A stretch of DNA of 64,000 nucleotides from contig JAKLJG010000003.1 in NCBI GenBank assembly GCA_023151255.1, positions 248,001 to 312,000 on the forward strand, read 5' to 3'. This document shows, in pieces, positions 16,019-26,186 of this stretch. The number at the start of each line of letters is the position of its first letter. Positions within the stretch are counted from its first letter, which is position 1. Made by a program: the position numbers and the translations under genes. Origin of the DNA: Cyclobacteriaceae bacterium. GTDB taxonomy: Bacteria > Bacteroidota > Bacteroidia > Cytophagales > Cyclobacteriaceae. The notes under the pieces are model-generated. The model made no database searches. It had not been told where the DNA came from and saw only the letters and a list, made by a program, of their open reading frames with translations.

Positions 16019-17425
16019 GTGTCATTAATCAAATCGATTTCGGGCATTCGCGGTACCATTGGCGGTCAGCCCGGTGAAAATTTAACTCCCGTTGATGTTG
16101 TAAAATTTGCGGCTGCGTTTGGTGCGTGGATTATTTCGCGCAAAGGCCGCAAGGTGGTAATTGGCCGTGATGCACGCCTTTCAGGCGAAATGGTTAGTTC
16201 CCTCGTGTGTTCAACGTTGCAGGGTCTTGGCCTTGATGTGGTTGATCTGGGGTTATCCACCACGCCAACAGTAGAGATTGCTGTGCCGCTGGAAAAAGCC
16301 GGTGGGGGCATTATCCTCACAGCCAGTCATAACCCTATACAATGGAATGCACTGAAGTTACTGAATGAAAGGGGTGAGTTTATTTCGGCTGAGGACGGTG
16401 CCCAGGTGTTGAAATTAGCCGAAGATGAAAATTTTTCGTTTGCCGGGGTTACTAAACTGGGTAGCTATATCCGCAACGACAAGTACCTTATCAAGCATAT
16501 TGAGCTGATTCGTAAAAGCAAGTGGGTGGATGCAAAGGCCATTAAAAAGGCCAGGTTTAAAATTGTGGTAGATGCCGTGAACTCAACCGGTGGAATTGCC
16601 GTGCCGCTGTTGCTGAAAAAACTTGGCGTAAAAAAAGTAGTGCAACTGTACTGTAAGCCAAATGGAAAATTTCCGCATAATCCCGAGCCGTTGCCGGAAA
16701 ACATCACTGAGATCTGCCGCGTGGTAAAGAAGCAAAAATGCGATCTGGGCATTGTGGTTGACCCGGATGTTGACCGGCTGGCGCTGGTGCAGGAGGACGG
16801 AAAGCCTTTTGGTGAAGAATATACATTGGTGGCAGTGGCTGATTACATGCTGCGCAAGAAAAAAACCAACACGGTTTCAAACCTGTCCTCCACACGTGCC
16901 CTTCGTGATATTACTGAAAAGGCAGGGGGCCACTATACTGCTGCAGCTGTAGGTGAGGTGAATGTGGTGCAGGCCATGAAGCAGACAAAAGCATTGATTG
17001 GTGGCGAGGGCAATGGCGGTGTTATCTTTCCCGAGTTGCACTATGGCCGCGATGCGTTGATGGGCATTGCCCTGTTTTTAACGCACCTGGCGAAGTCGAA
17101 GATGAAGGCCTCGGAGTTACGAAAAACCTATCCTGACTATTTCATATCAAAAAATAAAATTGAACTCACTCCGGGCATTGATGTGGATGCCATCCTCGAA
17201 ACGATAAGGAATAAATACAAGAACGAAAAAATCAATACAGCTGATGGCGTGAAGATTGATTTTGAAAGCACGAGGGAGTGGGTCCACCTGCGCAAATCCA
17301 ATACTGAACCGATTATCCGGATTTATGCTGAAGCACAAACGTCATTTAAAGCAGATGTGCTTGCCCAACGAATAATTACCGACATCAAAGCGCTGATTTC
17401 ATCAGGAGTGGATATTTCAAGGTAG
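16019..17425 (+). CDS. glmM: Phosphoglucosamine mutase (or related phosphohexomutase)
   Basis: The enzyme interconverts glucosamine-6-P and glucosamine-1-P on the way to UDP-GlcNAc for peptidoglycan. From GTG 16019 it has 468 residues. It begins IKSISGIRGTIGG, has the active-site phosphoserine loop TASHNP (Ser103), the magnesium loop DPDVDRL in mid-sequence, the sugar-binding GGEGNGG and a C-terminal phosphate-binding SNTEPIIRI. An upstream TTG at 15995 is possible, but homologues begin at the equivalent of LIKSISGIRGT, so GTG 16019 is preferred. Bacteroidota GlmM and phosphomannomutases are close, so the substrate is likely rather than certain. Confidence 0.88.
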   Translation: MSLIKSISGIRGTIGGQPGENLTPVDVVKFAAAFGAWIISRKGRKVVIGRDARLSGEMVSSLVCSTLQGLGLDVVDLGLSTTPTVEIAVPLEKAGGGIILTASHNPIQWNALKLLNERGEFISAEDGAQVLKLAEDENFSFAGVTKLGSYIRNDKYLIKHIELIRKSKWVDAKAIKKARFKIVVDAVNSTGGIAVPLLLKKLGVKKVVQLYCKPNGKFPHNPEPLPENITEICRVVKKQKCDLGIVVDPDVDRLALVQEDGKPFGEEYTLVAVADYMLRKKKTNTVSNLSSTRALRDITEKAGGHYTAAAVGEVNVVQAMKQTKALIGGEGNGGVIFPELHYGRDALMGIALFLTHLAKSKMKASELRKTYPDYFISKNKIELTPGIDVDAILETIRNKYKNEKINTADGVKIDFESTREWVHLRKSNTEPIIRIYAEAQTSFKADVLAQRIITDIKALISSGVDISR

Positions 17426-17449
17426 CTGATCTTAAATTGGAATAAGTAT

Positions 17450-17457
17450 TATTTTTG
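17450..17457 (+). promoter_or_regulatory. Putative -7 element TATTTTTG for the cysteine desulfurase gene
   Basis: TATTTTTG lies 20 bases before the GTG start at 17478, giving an expected leader of about 14 bases. It is a full match to TAnnTTTG. Confidence 0.45.
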
Positions 17458-17477
17458 CTTTGAATAAAGTTTAAACC

Positions 17478-18617
17478 GTGCGCATTTACCTTGATAATGC
17501 AGCCACCACCCCGCTCGACCCGGAAGTGTTTGAAGCCATGAAGCCATTTATGCTGGAGGATTACGGCAACCCGTCCTCAACGCATGCCCACGGTCGTAAG
17601 GTGCGGGCAGCTATTGAAACCGCACGTAAAAAAGTAGCCGAGTTGCTGAACTGCACCCCGGGCGAAATCATATTCACCTCGGGCGGTACCGAAGCCGACA
17701 ACGCCATTTTGGTATGTGCAGCCGAGACCTTTAACATCAAAAACCTCATCTCATCACCCATCGAGCACCATGCCGTTACGCATACATGCGAAAACATTGC
17801 CGCCAAAGGCAAGGTACAGTTGCACATGGTAAAGGTGGATAGCAAAGGCCATGTTGATCTGAACGATTTGGAAGCCCTGCTGAAAAAATACCCTAACGCA
17901 ATGGTGTCGCTCATGCATGCCAATAATGAGATCGGCAACCTGCTCGATATTAAAGTTGTGGGCGACTTGTGCGAGCAGCACGGAGCTTTTTTCCATTCCG
18001 ATACGGTGCAGACGGTTGGCCATTACCGGCACGATATGAAACACCTAAAGGTTTGCGGCATGACGGCCGGGGCGCATAAATTTCATGGGCCCAAGGGCGT
18101 GGGTTTCATGTACATCCGCAAAGACAAAAAGATTCATTCGTTCATTCATGGCGGGGCGCAGGAACGCAACATGCGGGGCGGAACTGAAAATGTTTATGGT
18201 ATTATCGGCCTTGCCAAAGCGCTGGAGATTGCCTATCGCGATATGGATGACCACATGCGCCATATTACTTCGTTAAAATCGCGGATGATTGAAAAACTGA
18301 AGGAGTACATTCCGGGTGTGTTGTTTAATGGCGACTCGGCTAATCTGGAGCGCAGCCTGTACACGGTTTTAAATGTTAGCCTGCCCGAAACAGACGACAG
18401 CAACCTGCTATTATTCAATCTTGATTTGCACGGGGTTTCGGCTTCTGGTGGCAGCGCCTGTTCCAGCGGAGCGTCAACCGGTTCGCATGTGTTGGCTACT
18501 CTTTATCCGGAATCAAAGCGGGCAGCCGTCCGGTTTAGCTTCAGCAAATACAATACTTCCGAAGAAATTGACTACGCAGTAAATACGCTGGCCGAGCTAT
18601 ATAAGGTTGAGGCCTGA
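17478..18617 (+). CDS. Cysteine desulfurase (NifS/IscS class V aminotransferase fold)
   Basis: The 379-residue PLP enzyme removes sulfur from cysteine for iron-sulfur clusters or tRNA thiolation. It starts MRIYLDNAATTP, the PLP lysine is in GAHKFHGPKG (Lys201), and the persulfide cysteine is in SGGSACSSGA (Cys328), the group I (IscS/NifS) arrangement with an extended loop. GTG at 17478 is the only start that includes the conserved N-terminus. No iscU or scaffold gene is adjacent. It ends 2 bases from the convergent CoA-hydrolase gene. I leave the symbol blank because iscS and nifS cannot be separated here. Confidence 0.92.
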   Translation: MRIYLDNAATTPLDPEVFEAMKPFMLEDYGNPSSTHAHGRKVRAAIETARKKVAELLNCTPGEIIFTSGGTEADNAILVCAAETFNIKNLISSPIEHHAVTHTCENIAAKGKVQLHMVKVDSKGHVDLNDLEALLKKYPNAMVSLMHANNEIGNLLDIKVVGDLCEQHGAFFHSDTVQTVGHYRHDMKHLKVCGMTAGAHKFHGPKGVGFMYIRKDKKIHSFIHGGAQERNMRGGTENVYGIIGLAKALEIAYRDMDDHMRHITSLKSRMIEKLKEYIPGVLFNGDSANLERSLYTVLNVSLPETDDSNLLLFNLDLHGVSASGGSACSSGASTGSHVLATLYPESKRAAVRFSFSKYNTSEEIDYAVNTLAELYKVEA

Positions 18618-18619
18618 GA

Positions 18620-19915
18620 TTAACTCACCGCAAACACGTTGCTTCCAAACCGTTTGATGATTTCCTGCTCGAGTGACTCGCGATGATCGGGATGCGCAAT
18701 ACGCATTAATTCGTAAGCCCGCTGACGCAAATTTTTTCCGTACAGGTAAGCCACCCCGTATTCGGTAACCACGTAATGCACATGGGCGCGGGTGGTAACC
18801 ACCCCGGCACCTTGTTTCAGATAAGGAACAATTTTGGTAGCCCCTTTTTTAGTGACCGATGCCATCGCAATAATGGGTTTTCCTCCTTCGGATAAGGACG
18901 CTCCGCGAATAAAATCCATTTGTCCGCCAACACCCGAATACTGGTACGTACCGATGGAATCGGCACATACCTGGCCCGTCAGGTCAATTTCAATGGCGCT
19001 GTTAATGGCTACCACTTTGGGATTGGTGCGGATAATACGGCCATCATTTACATACTCAGCTTCCAGAAACGCAAACTGGGGGTTGTCGTCTATAAACGAA
19101 TACAAGTTGTGTGAGCCAATGGCAAATGAAGTGACCGTTTTTCCGCGATGCTTCTTTTTGTATTTATTGGTAACCACACCTTTTTTGATCAGATCGATCA
19201 CGCCATTGGAAAACATTTCGGTATGAACGCCCAAATCTTTGCAATGGGTTAAACTTTCCAGCACGGCATCGGGTATGGCGCCAATGCCCATTTGCAGGGT
19301 GCTCCGGTCTTCAACCAGTTCAGCTACGTATTTACCAATGGTCCTGTCGCATTCCGTAATTTGCATACCATAATTAACTTCCGGCAGGTCATCATCCGTT
19401 TCGACCAGTGTGTGAATCTTGTGAATATCAATAAACCCATCGCCATGAGTGCGGGGCATTTTCGGGTTTACCTGGGCAATGATGTGCTTGGCGTATTTGG
19501 CGGCTGCGCGGGCCACGTCAACCGATACGCCCAGCGAACACAATCCGTGTTTGTCTGGTGGAGATATATGCAGCAGGGCCACATCCAGGGGGAGGATGTC
19601 TTTTTCAAAAAGTTTTGAGATCTCACTCAGAAATATGGGTACATAATTTCCCCGGCCCGAATTGATGGCGCCCCGGATGTTTTCGGATACAAACAGCGAG
19701 TTAATGTAAAAACTTTCGGCATATTCGGGTTTGGCCAGTTCCAGTTCCCCCAGCGTGCTCACGGCAACCAGCTCTACATTTCGTAGTTCGTGCGCCCGTT
19801 TGGCAAGCGCTTTCAGCAACAATTGCGGTGTTGCCGCGCTGCCATGAACAAATACCCGGTTATTGGATTGAATAATTTTTACGGCCTCGCGGGCTGATAC
19901 GATTTGCGGGTACAT
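18620..19915 (-). CDS. Acetyl-CoA hydrolase/CoA-transferase family protein
   Basis: The 431-residue protein has the paired AcetylCoA_hydro domains of the 4-hydroxybutyrate/acetate CoA-transferase family: an N-terminal half with VHGSAATPQLLLKAL (about residues 23-37), the CoA-site MGIGAIPDAVLESL near residue 220, and a C-terminal half with NSAIEIDLTGQVCAD near residue 300, where the Glu is a plausible catalytic residue. The end carries VVTEYGVAYLYGKNLRQRA, a family hallmark. It probably moves CoA between short acyl groups and acetate or hydrolyses acetyl-CoA; the specific substrate is not deducible. It stands alone between convergent and divergent neighbours. Confidence 0.85.
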   Translation of the reverse strand: MYPQIVSAREAVKIIQSNNRVFVHGSAATPQLLLKALAKRAHELRNVELVAVSTLGELELAKPEYAESFYINSLFVSENIRGAINSGRGNYVPIFLSEISKLFEKDILPLDVALLHISPPDKHGLCSLGVSVDVARAAAKYAKHIIAQVNPKMPRTHGDGFIDIHKIHTLVETDDDLPEVNYGMQITECDRTIGKYVAELVEDRSTLQMGIGAIPDAVLESLTHCKDLGVHTEMFSNGVIDLIKKGVVTNKYKKKHRGKTVTSFAIGSHNLYSFIDDNPQFAFLEAEYVNDGRIIRTNPKVVAINSAIEIDLTGQVCADSIGTYQYSGVGGQMDFIRGASLSEGGKPIIAMASVTKKGATKIVPYLKQGAGVVTTRAHVHYVVTEYGVAYLYGKNLRQRAYELMRIAHPDHRESLEQEIIKRFGSNVFAVS

Positions 19916-19984
19916 GGATTTAATTTTGTCACGAAATAATACTACAAGGTAAGGCTACTGCATGATAAACGTCAGGTAATTCTC

Positions 19985-19992
19985 TAATTTTA
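19985..19992 (+). promoter_or_regulatory. Putative -7-like element TAATTTTA abutting the DUF2520 gene start
   Basis: TAATTTTA is one base from TAnnTTTG and is followed by five bases and the ATG at 19998, another arrangement that would give a leaderless mRNA. Confidence 0.35.
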
Positions 19993-19997
19993 ATCGC

Positions 19998-20792
19998 ATG
20001 AGTTTGTCGGTATCGTTTGCAGGAGCAGGCAACCTGGCGTGGCATCTGGCGCCTGTATTGGATAATGCCGGTTACCCGGTACGGGAGGTGTACAGCCCCA
20101 ACCCGCAGCATGCACAAAACCTGGTGGCGCGGTTGTACGATGCAGAGGTGAAGACATCACTTGATTTTTCAACCAGTCCATCGCGGGTGTTTATTCTGGC
20201 AGTTGCCGATGATGCCATCGAACAGGTAGCGCGTGAAATTATATTGCCCGATAACGCCCTGTTGCTGCACACGTCAGGCAGTCAGCCGCTGGATAAGCTG
20301 ACCTATGCCGCGGCTTCCGGCACGGGTGTTTTCTACCCGCTGCAAAGTTTTACCAAAGGGGTGAAGGTGGATTTCAGGCAGGTGCCTGTATTTATTGAAA
20401 GCGATACGGCTGAGGTTGAACGCGAATTGATGAAGATGGCGGGTGCTATCAGTAAGCAGGTCTTTCGGATCGATTCGGAAAAGCGACTGACGTTGCATCT
20501 GGCGGCAGTTTTTGCTTCAAACTTTACCAACTACATGCTCACCTTGGCGCATGATGTAACAGAGAAGCACCGGTTGGATTTCGGCTGGTTAAAACCGTTG
20601 ATAGCCGAAACCATCAACAAAGCATTTCAGGTCGGACCCGCACAGGCACAGACCGGTCCGGCCAGGCGTGGCGATTTTGAAACACTGGACCGGCACATGC
20701 AACTGCTTCAGGACGATTCGCAACTTGCCGAATTATACCGGCTGATCAGTCAACAGCTTGTTGATCGCTACCTTGAAGATACCGATAAATAA
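19998..20792 (+). CDS. Rossmann-like and DUF2520 domain protein
   Basis: The 264-residue protein begins with a dinucleotide-binding pattern, VSFAGAGNLAWHLA (residues 4-17), and continues as an F420/NADP-oxidoreductase-like Rossmann domain to about residue 120. The second half (FYPLQSFTKG onward, with LAAVFASNFTNYM and a helical C-terminus) is the DUF2520 helical domain, analogous to the second domain of ProC and 6-phosphogluconate dehydrogenase. It is presumably an NAD(P)-dependent oxidoreductase of unknown substrate. It ends at a strong terminator shared with rho. Confidence 0.85.
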   Translation: MSLSVSFAGAGNLAWHLAPVLDNAGYPVREVYSPNPQHAQNLVARLYDAEVKTSLDFSTSPSRVFILAVADDAIEQVAREIILPDNALLLHTSGSQPLDKLTYAAASGTGVFYPLQSFTKGVKVDFRQVPVFIESDTAEVERELMKMAGAISKQVFRIDSEKRLTLHLAAVFASNFTNYMLTLAHDVTEKHRLDFGWLKPLIAETINKAFQVGPAQAQTGPARRGDFETLDRHMQLLQDDSQLAELYRLISQQLVDRYLEDTDK

Positions 20793-20796
20793 AAAA

Positions 20797-20818
20797 GGTC
20801 GCTTTTGCGACCCTTTTG
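20797..20818. terminator. Intrinsic terminator between DUF2520 gene and rho
   Basis: GGTCGC (20797-20802), loop TTTT, GCGACC (20807-20812), followed by CTTTTG on the plus strand and preceded by AAAAAA, giving a U-tract on the minus strand as well. It lies in the 43-base convergent gap. Confidence 0.75.
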
Positions 20819-20835
20819 TTATTTAAAAAATCAAC

Positions 20836-22386
20836 TCATCCGTTCATCGAGAGCAAAAACTCTTCGTTATTACGAGTTCCTTTCATCTTGGATTGCAGGA
20901 ATTCCATCGCCTCGATCGAGTTCATATCGGCCATGAACTTGCGCAATATCCAAACGCGCTGAAGCTCTTCTTCCTTCATCAGCAAATCCTCACGCCTGGT
21001 GCCCGATGCCGGCACATCGATGGAAGGATAGATCCTGCGGTTGGAAAGTTTGCGGTCGAGCTGCAACTCCATGTTACCGGTGCCTTTAAATTCCTCAAAG
21101 ATTACCTCGTCCATCTTCGAGCCGGTGTCAATCAGGGCCGTAGCGATAATGGTTAGCGAACCACCATTTTCAATGTTCCGTGCAGCACCGAAAAAGCGTT
21201 TGGGTTTGTGCAGCGCGTTGGCATCCACACCACCGGAAAGAATTTTTCCTGAAGAAGGCACCACCGTATTGTGAGCTCGCGCCAGGCGGGTGATAGAATC
21301 CAGCAAAATAACCACATCGTGGCCGCATTCCACCATACGCTTGGCTTTTTCCAGCACAATGCTGGCCACCTTAACGTGGCGTTCAGCCTGCTCATCGAAC
21401 GTGGAGGCAATCACCTCGGCTTTTACACTGCGGGCCATATCGGTAACTTCTTCGGGTCGTTCATCAATCAGCAGCACAATCAGGTAAACCTCCGGATGGT
21501 TTTCAGCAATGGCGTTGGCAATATTTTTCAGCAAAACAGTTTTGCCGGTTTTTGGCTGGGCCACAATCATACCGCGCTGGCCTTTACCGATGGGGGCAAA
21601 TAAGTCCAGGATACGGGTTGACATGTTATCCGGGGTGGTGCTGAGTTTAAGCTTCTCTTCGGGGAAGAGTGGGGTAAGGTACTCAAAAGCCACCCGGTCG
21701 CGTATTTCTTCGGTGGTTTTGCCGTTTACCGATTCTACTTTTAACAGGGCAAAATACTTTTCGCCTTCTTTGGGTGGCCGGATGGTTCCCTTTACCGTGT
21801 CGCCTGTTTTGAGGCCGAAAAGTTTTATCTGCGATGGCGACACATATATATCATCGGGACTGGCCAAGTAGTTATAATCGGATGAGCGCAGGAAGCCGTA
21901 GCCATCCTGCATAATTTCTAAAACGCCTTCATTGGCGATAACGCCATCAAAATCTTTAATGTTGATTTTTGCGGCCGGTTGCCGCTCCTCGCGGTTAACA
22001 GCGGGAACGCCTTCTGTTTCCGGCATGGCTGCCGGTTCAGTGATTGCACCCGGGGTTGGTTTGGGCTCAGCTGGTTCATCACCGAAACTGGTAACTGTTG
22101 AGTCGAAGTCAACAGTAAGTGAATCGAGCAACTCATCGGATGATAGTTCCTTCTCCGGTTTCGGGGCCACATTTTCGCGCCTGCGGGGGCGCAGTGTGCG
22201 ACCCTCGGCTGTTACGGTTGACGATTTTTTGCTTCCGGGTGCCTCGCCCGTGATGGCCTGCTGGTCGAGAATTTTATAAACAAGCTCCTGTTTGGAAAGC
22301 TTTTTGGCGTTTTTAACGCCCATTTGTTCGGCTATGTCTTTCAGTTCGGAAAGCAGCCTGACGTTTAAGTCATCGATGGTGTACAT
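20836..22386 (-). CDS. rho: Transcription termination factor Rho
   Basis: The 516-residue hexameric RNA helicase terminates transcription. Parts in order: a Rho_N helical domain (1-50), a low-complexity acidic/Pro-rich insert (about 52-140), an RNA-binding cold-shock-like domain with [23 protein letters not shown] (about 160-185), Walker [12 protein letters not shown] (about 284-294), Walker [12 protein letters not shown], and the R/Q-loop with [20 protein letters not shown]. The insert is longer than in E. coli Rho (419 residues) and is usual in Bacteroidota. A plausible -7 element at 22557-22564 implies a leader of about 165 bases, which might mediate autoregulation. Confidence 0.97.
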   Translation of the reverse strand: MYTIDDLNVRLLSELKDIAEQMGVKNAKKLSKQELVYKILDQQAITGEAPGSKKSSTVTAEGRTLRPRRRENVAPKPEKELSSDELLDSLTVDFDSTVTSFGDEPAEPKPTPGAITEPAAMPETEGVPAVNREERQPAAKINIKDFDGVIANEGVLEIMQDGYGFLRSSDYNYLASPDDIYVSPSQIKLFGLKTGDTVKGTIRPPKEGEKYFALLKVESVNGKTTEEIRDRVAFEYLTPLFPEEKLKLSTTPDNMSTRILDLFAPIGKGQRGMIVAQPKTGKTVLLKNIANAIAENHPEVYLIVLLIDERPEEVTDMARSVKAEVIASTFDEQAERHVKVASIVLEKAKRMVECGHDVVILLDSITRLARAHNTVVPSSGKILSGGVDANALHKPKRFFGAARNIENGGSLTIIATALIDTGSKMDEVIFEEFKGTGNMELQLDRKLSNRRIYPSIDVPASGTRREDLLMKEEELQRVWILRKFMADMNSIEAMEFLQSKMKGTRNNEEFLLSMNG

Positions 22387-22556
22387 GGTAGGAAATAAAA
22401 AAGTTGTTGTTACGTGGTTTACGTTCTATAGGTTGTAATCAGATTAGTTCTGAACGAATTCAATACGAATCACAAGTGAAGAATAATCAGTAAGGAAAAG
22501 CGATTTATATGTTTAGTTGGGCGCTGGAGTGCCCGTTTGACCCTGCAAGTATAGGC

Positions 22557-22564
22557 CAAATTTA
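22557..22564 (-). promoter_or_regulatory. Putative -7 element TAAATTTG upstream of rho
   Basis: The minus strand reads TAAATTTG, a TAnnTTTG match, 171 bases upstream of the rho ATG in the 278-base gap between rho and serS. A TTG on the same strand at 22589-22587 is at a spacing of 22 bases. The rest of the gap shows no ORF or obvious RNA structure. Confidence 0.35.
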
Positions 22565-22664
22565 CACACAAACAAATAGTCGTGTACAATTTGTTCGGTT
22601 AAAACCTTTATGGTTCGGCCAAAAACCTAATTTTACACCTCCGTAGTTAATCAGTAAAATTACT

Positions 22665-23939
22665 ATGCTTCAGGTTTCTCTTATTCGTGAACAACGCGAA
22701 GCCGTAATTGCCGGCCTGGCAAAGCGCGGGTTGAAGGATGCTGCCGCCATAATTGATAAGGCTGTTGAACTGGACCACCTGCGAAAGCAAACCCAGCAAA
22801 AAGCGGATGACCTGAAGGCCCGTTCGAATGCCGAAGCAAAGCGGATTGGTGAGTTGATGAAATCTGGCAACGCAGAGGAAGCCGCAAAGTTACGTACTGC
22901 TATTGCCGGTGATAAGGAAATACTGAAAAAGCTGGAAGAAGAACTTGCTGTTTATGAAGAACAACTCAAACAGCACCTTTATAAAATACCCAATGTGCCG
23001 GCCGCCCGGGTGCCGGCAGGCGGAGGGCCTGACGATAACCTGAACGTTCACCAACATGGCGCAATACCCAAACTGCCCGGTGATGCATTGCCGCATTGGG
23101 AGTTAATAAAGAAGTATGACATCATTGATTTTGAACTGGGTAATAAAATCAGTGGGGCGGGATTTCCGGTGTATAAAGGCAAAGGCGCGAAACTGCAACG
23201 CGCATTAATAAGTTTTTTTCTGGATGAAGCCGAGAAAGCCGGCTATCGCGAAATGATGCCGCCCATTGTGGTTAATGAGGCGTCAGGGTATGGAACGGGT
23301 CAGCTACCCGACAAAGAAGGACAGATGTACCACATTACCTTGGATAATCTGTACCTGATCCCAACCGCAGAGGTGCCCATTACCAACCTTTACCGCGATA
23401 TGATCTTGAATGAAAACGATCTGCCCGTGCTGAATGTTGGTTATACTCCGTGCTTCCGCAGGGAGGCCGGTAGCTGGGGTGCGCATGTACGTGGATTAAA
23501 CCGGTTACACCAATTTGATAAAGTTGAAATTGTGCAGATCAGAAAACCGGAAGAATCGTATCAGGCCCTGGATGAAATGTGTGCTTACGTGCAAAGTCTG
23601 CTCGAAAAATTGGAGTTACCATACCGCAAACTATTGCTCTGTGGAGGCGATATGGGCTTCAATTCGGCTATGACGTTCGACATGGAAGTATTTGCGGCTG
23701 CCCAGCAACGCTGGCTTGAAGTAAGCTCAGTAAGCAACTTCGAAACCTACCAGGCCAACCGCCTGAAACTCCGGTACAAGAACAAAGAGGGGAAAATTCA
23801 GTTGCTGCATACGCTCAATGGCAGTGCACTTGCTTTACCGCGCATTGTGGCGGGAATCCTTGAAAACAACCAAACCAGCGAGGGCATAAAGGTACCGCCC
23901 GTGCTCGTGTCGTACACCGGATTTGACTTGATTAACTGA
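22665..23939 (+). CDS. serS: Seryl-tRNA synthetase
   Basis: The 424-residue class II enzyme charges tRNA-Ser. The N-terminal tRNA-binding coiled-coil arm covers about residues 25-105 (AVELDHLRKQTQQKADDLKARS onward). The catalytic domain carries motif 1 around FPVYKGKGAKLQRALISFF, motif 2 CFRREAGSWG (near 265), and motif 3 ending NGSALALPRIVAGILEN (near 390). The start MLQVSLIREQREAV matches the family. It lies divergent to rho with AT-rich sequence (CCTAATTTTACAC) 30-40 bases upstream of the ATG as a weak promoter candidate. Confidence 0.96.
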   Translation: MLQVSLIREQREAVIAGLAKRGLKDAAAIIDKAVELDHLRKQTQQKADDLKARSNAEAKRIGELMKSGNAEEAAKLRTAIAGDKEILKKLEEELAVYEEQLKQHLYKIPNVPAARVPAGGGPDDNLNVHQHGAIPKLPGDALPHWELIKKYDIIDFELGNKISGAGFPVYKGKGAKLQRALISFFLDEAEKAGYREMMPPIVVNEASGYGTGQLPDKEGQMYHITLDNLYLIPTAEVPITNLYRDMILNENDLPVLNVGYTPCFRREAGSWGAHVRGLNRLHQFDKVEIVQIRKPEESYQALDEMCAYVQSLLEKLELPYRKLLLCGGDMGFNSAMTFDMEVFAAAQQRWLEVSSVSNFETYQANRLKLRYKNKEGKIQLLHTLNGSALALPRIVAGILENNQTSEGIKVPPVLVSYTGFDLIN

Positions 23940-24029
23940 GTTTATTGCACCACCCAGCCACTTATCAAAAGACACCCCGAAGCGAGCGGCTTGTTTAGTA
24001 AACTTGTAATGAAACAATCTTCATCAATC

Positions 24030-26165
24030 ATGAAAATAAAGGGCCACTATATATTGCTGCTACTTGTTGGAGTTGGTTGTAGCCGCGAGCAAAAGGTTTC
24101 GTTTGTTTACCCGGAGACCCGCAAAGTTGATACTGTTGATACCTATTTTGGAACACCCGTTCCTGACCCCTACCGGTGGCTTGAAAGTGACACGGCCAAA
24201 GAAACAGCCGACTGGGTGGCCCGGCAAAACGAAGTAACCTTTAAGTATCTTAATAATATTACCTACCGCGATAAAATTCGAAAGCGGCTGGACGACCTGC
24301 AGAACTATGAGCGCATCAGCGCACCGGTAAAGCACGGTGATTACTATTATTATTCACGCAACACCGGCTTGCAGAATCATAATGTTCAGTACCGTAAGAA
24401 AGGCGAGGACGGCACCGAAGAATTGTTTCTTGATCCCAATACCTTTTCGGCCGATGGCACCACGGCACTAGCTGGCATGTTTTTCAGCAAGGACGGATCA
24501 CTGGTAACCATCCTTATCCAAGAGGGCGGTTCCGACTGGCGCAAGGCCGTAACTTTGCGGGCCAGTGACAAAGCGGTTATTGGCGACACGCTTACCGATT
24601 TAAAGTTTACCGGAATTGCCTGGAAAGGCAACGATGGCTTTTATTATTCACGTTACGATAATCCCAAAGGAAATAAGCTTTTTTCTCAGGTGAGTTTTAA
24701 CAAGGTGTGTTACCATAAGCTTAACACCCCGCAAACAACTGATAAAGTTATTTATGATGGCGGTTCACAGCAGCCGCAGCGCAGGGCTGCCGCATACGTT
24801 ACCGAAGATGAACGGTACCTCGTTCTTACCACCAGCATCAGCACCACCGGCAACGAACTGTATATTCAGGATCTTAACGATCCAAAAGGAAAACTCATTC
24901 CATCGGTAACCAATTTTGAAAACAACCACAGTGTTGTTGATAATGATGGCCCGCGCCTTATTATCCGCACCAACCTTAATGCCCCGAACGGACGCATTGT
25001 TGAAGTAAATGCTACCAGCCCGGCACCTGAAAACTGGAAAGATATTGTCAAGGAAACATCGGAGCCGATACAAAGCGTAAGTACCGCAGGGCGCAAATTA
25101 TTTGTTGCGTATTTAAAAGATGCCAAAAGCCAGATCAAACAGTTTGATAATACAGGAAATTTCGAGCGCGAAGTAGAACTGCCTGCTATTGGTTCGGCTG
25201 GAGGGTTTGGCGGCCGTTGGACTGACACCGATGTGTACTACTCGTTTACATCCTTTACCTATCCGGCAACCATATTTAAATACAATATTGCTTCCGGTAA
25301 ATCAACCGAGTACGCCCGGCCCAAAGTTGCCTTTAACCCCGATGACTACGAAACCAAACAGATTTTTTACCAAAGCAAAGATGGCACAAGAGTCCCCATG
25401 TTTATTGTTCATAAAAAAGGTATTGAGTTGAATGGGGGAAATCCAACCTGGCTGTACGCTTATGGAGGATTTAACATCAGCCTAACGCCATCGTTCAATG
25501 CATCGCGGATGGTGTGGCTTGAAAACGGTGGTGTGTATGCGCAGCCGAACCTGCGTGGAGGTGGTGAATATGGCGAGCAGTGGCACCTGGCTGGCACGAA
25601 AATGAACAAGCAAAATGTGTTTGATGATTTTATTGCTGCCGGTGAATACCTTATTGCAGAAAAATACACATCAAGCGATAAGCTGGCGATTGCCGGTGGT
25701 TCAAACGGAGGCCTGTTGGTGGGCGCCACCATGACCCAACGACCGGATTTGGCAAAGGTGGCTCTTCCGGCCGTAGGTGTTATGGACATGCTGCGCTACC
25801 ACAGGTTTACTGTAGGTGCCGCCTGGGCTTACGATTATGGCACTGCCGATGACTCGAAGGAAATGTTTGAATACCTGCACAGGTATTCCCCGCTGCATGC
25901 GCTCAAACCCGGCACGGCCTATCCGGCTACGCTGGTTACCACGGCCGACCATGACGACCGGGTAGTGCCGGCTCACTCTTTTAAGTTCGCTGCTATGCTT
26001 CAGGCATGCCAGACAGGAAACAACCCGGTTCTTATTCGGGTAGATGTAAAGTCGGGCCACGGTTCTTCCAACCTCTCGAAAGCCCTTGATGTAACGGCTG
26101 ACCAATATGCTTTTGCCTGGTACAACATGGGCGTGGTCCCGACTCTGGCGAAAGAAGACATGTAA
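24030..26165 (+). CDS. Prolyl oligopeptidase (S9A), predicted lipoprotein
   Basis: From ATG 24030 the protein has 711 residues. The start gives MKIKGHYILLLLVGVGC, a signal peptide with a lipobox-like ending at Cys17, so it is probably periplasmic or outer-membrane anchored; ATG 24009 is possible. A seven-bladed propeller domain (about 75-430) is followed by the alpha/beta hydrolase domain. The catalytic triad is Ser558 in GGSNGG, Asp in DHDDRVVP and His in SGHGSSN. The N-terminal YPETRKVDTVDTYFGTPVPDPYRWLE motif is typical of prolyl endopeptidases, which cut after proline in short peptides. It probably digests peptides in the envelope. Confidence 0.92.
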   Translation: MKIKGHYILLLLVGVGCSREQKVSFVYPETRKVDTVDTYFGTPVPDPYRWLESDTAKETADWVARQNEVTFKYLNNITYRDKIRKRLDDLQNYERISAPVKHGDYYYYSRNTGLQNHNVQYRKKGEDGTEELFLDPNTFSADGTTALAGMFFSKDGSLVTILIQEGGSDWRKAVTLRASDKAVIGDTLTDLKFTGIAWKGNDGFYYSRYDNPKGNKLFSQVSFNKVCYHKLNTPQTTDKVIYDGGSQQPQRRAAAYVTEDERYLVLTTSISTTGNELYIQDLNDPKGKLIPSVTNFENNHSVVDNDGPRLIIRTNLNAPNGRIVEVNATSPAPENWKDIVKETSEPIQSVSTAGRKLFVAYLKDAKSQIKQFDNTGNFEREVELPAIGSAGGFGGRWTDTDVYYSFTSFTYPATIFKYNIASGKSTEYARPKVAFNPDDYETKQIFYQSKDGTRVPMFIVHKKGIELNGGNPTWLYAYGGFNISLTPSFNASRMVWLENGGVYAQPNLRGGGEYGEQWHLAGTKMNKQNVFDDFIAAGEYLIAEKYTSSDKLAIAGGSNGGLLVGATMTQRPDLAKVALPAVGVMDMLRYHRFTVGAAWAYDYGTADDSKEMFEYLHRYSPLHALKPGTAYPATLVTTADHDDRVVPAHSFKFAAMLQACQTGNNPVLIRVDVKSGHGSSNLSKALDVTADQYAFAWYNMGVVPTLAKEDM

Positions 26166-26186
26166 AATGAAGAGTTTACCAACTTT

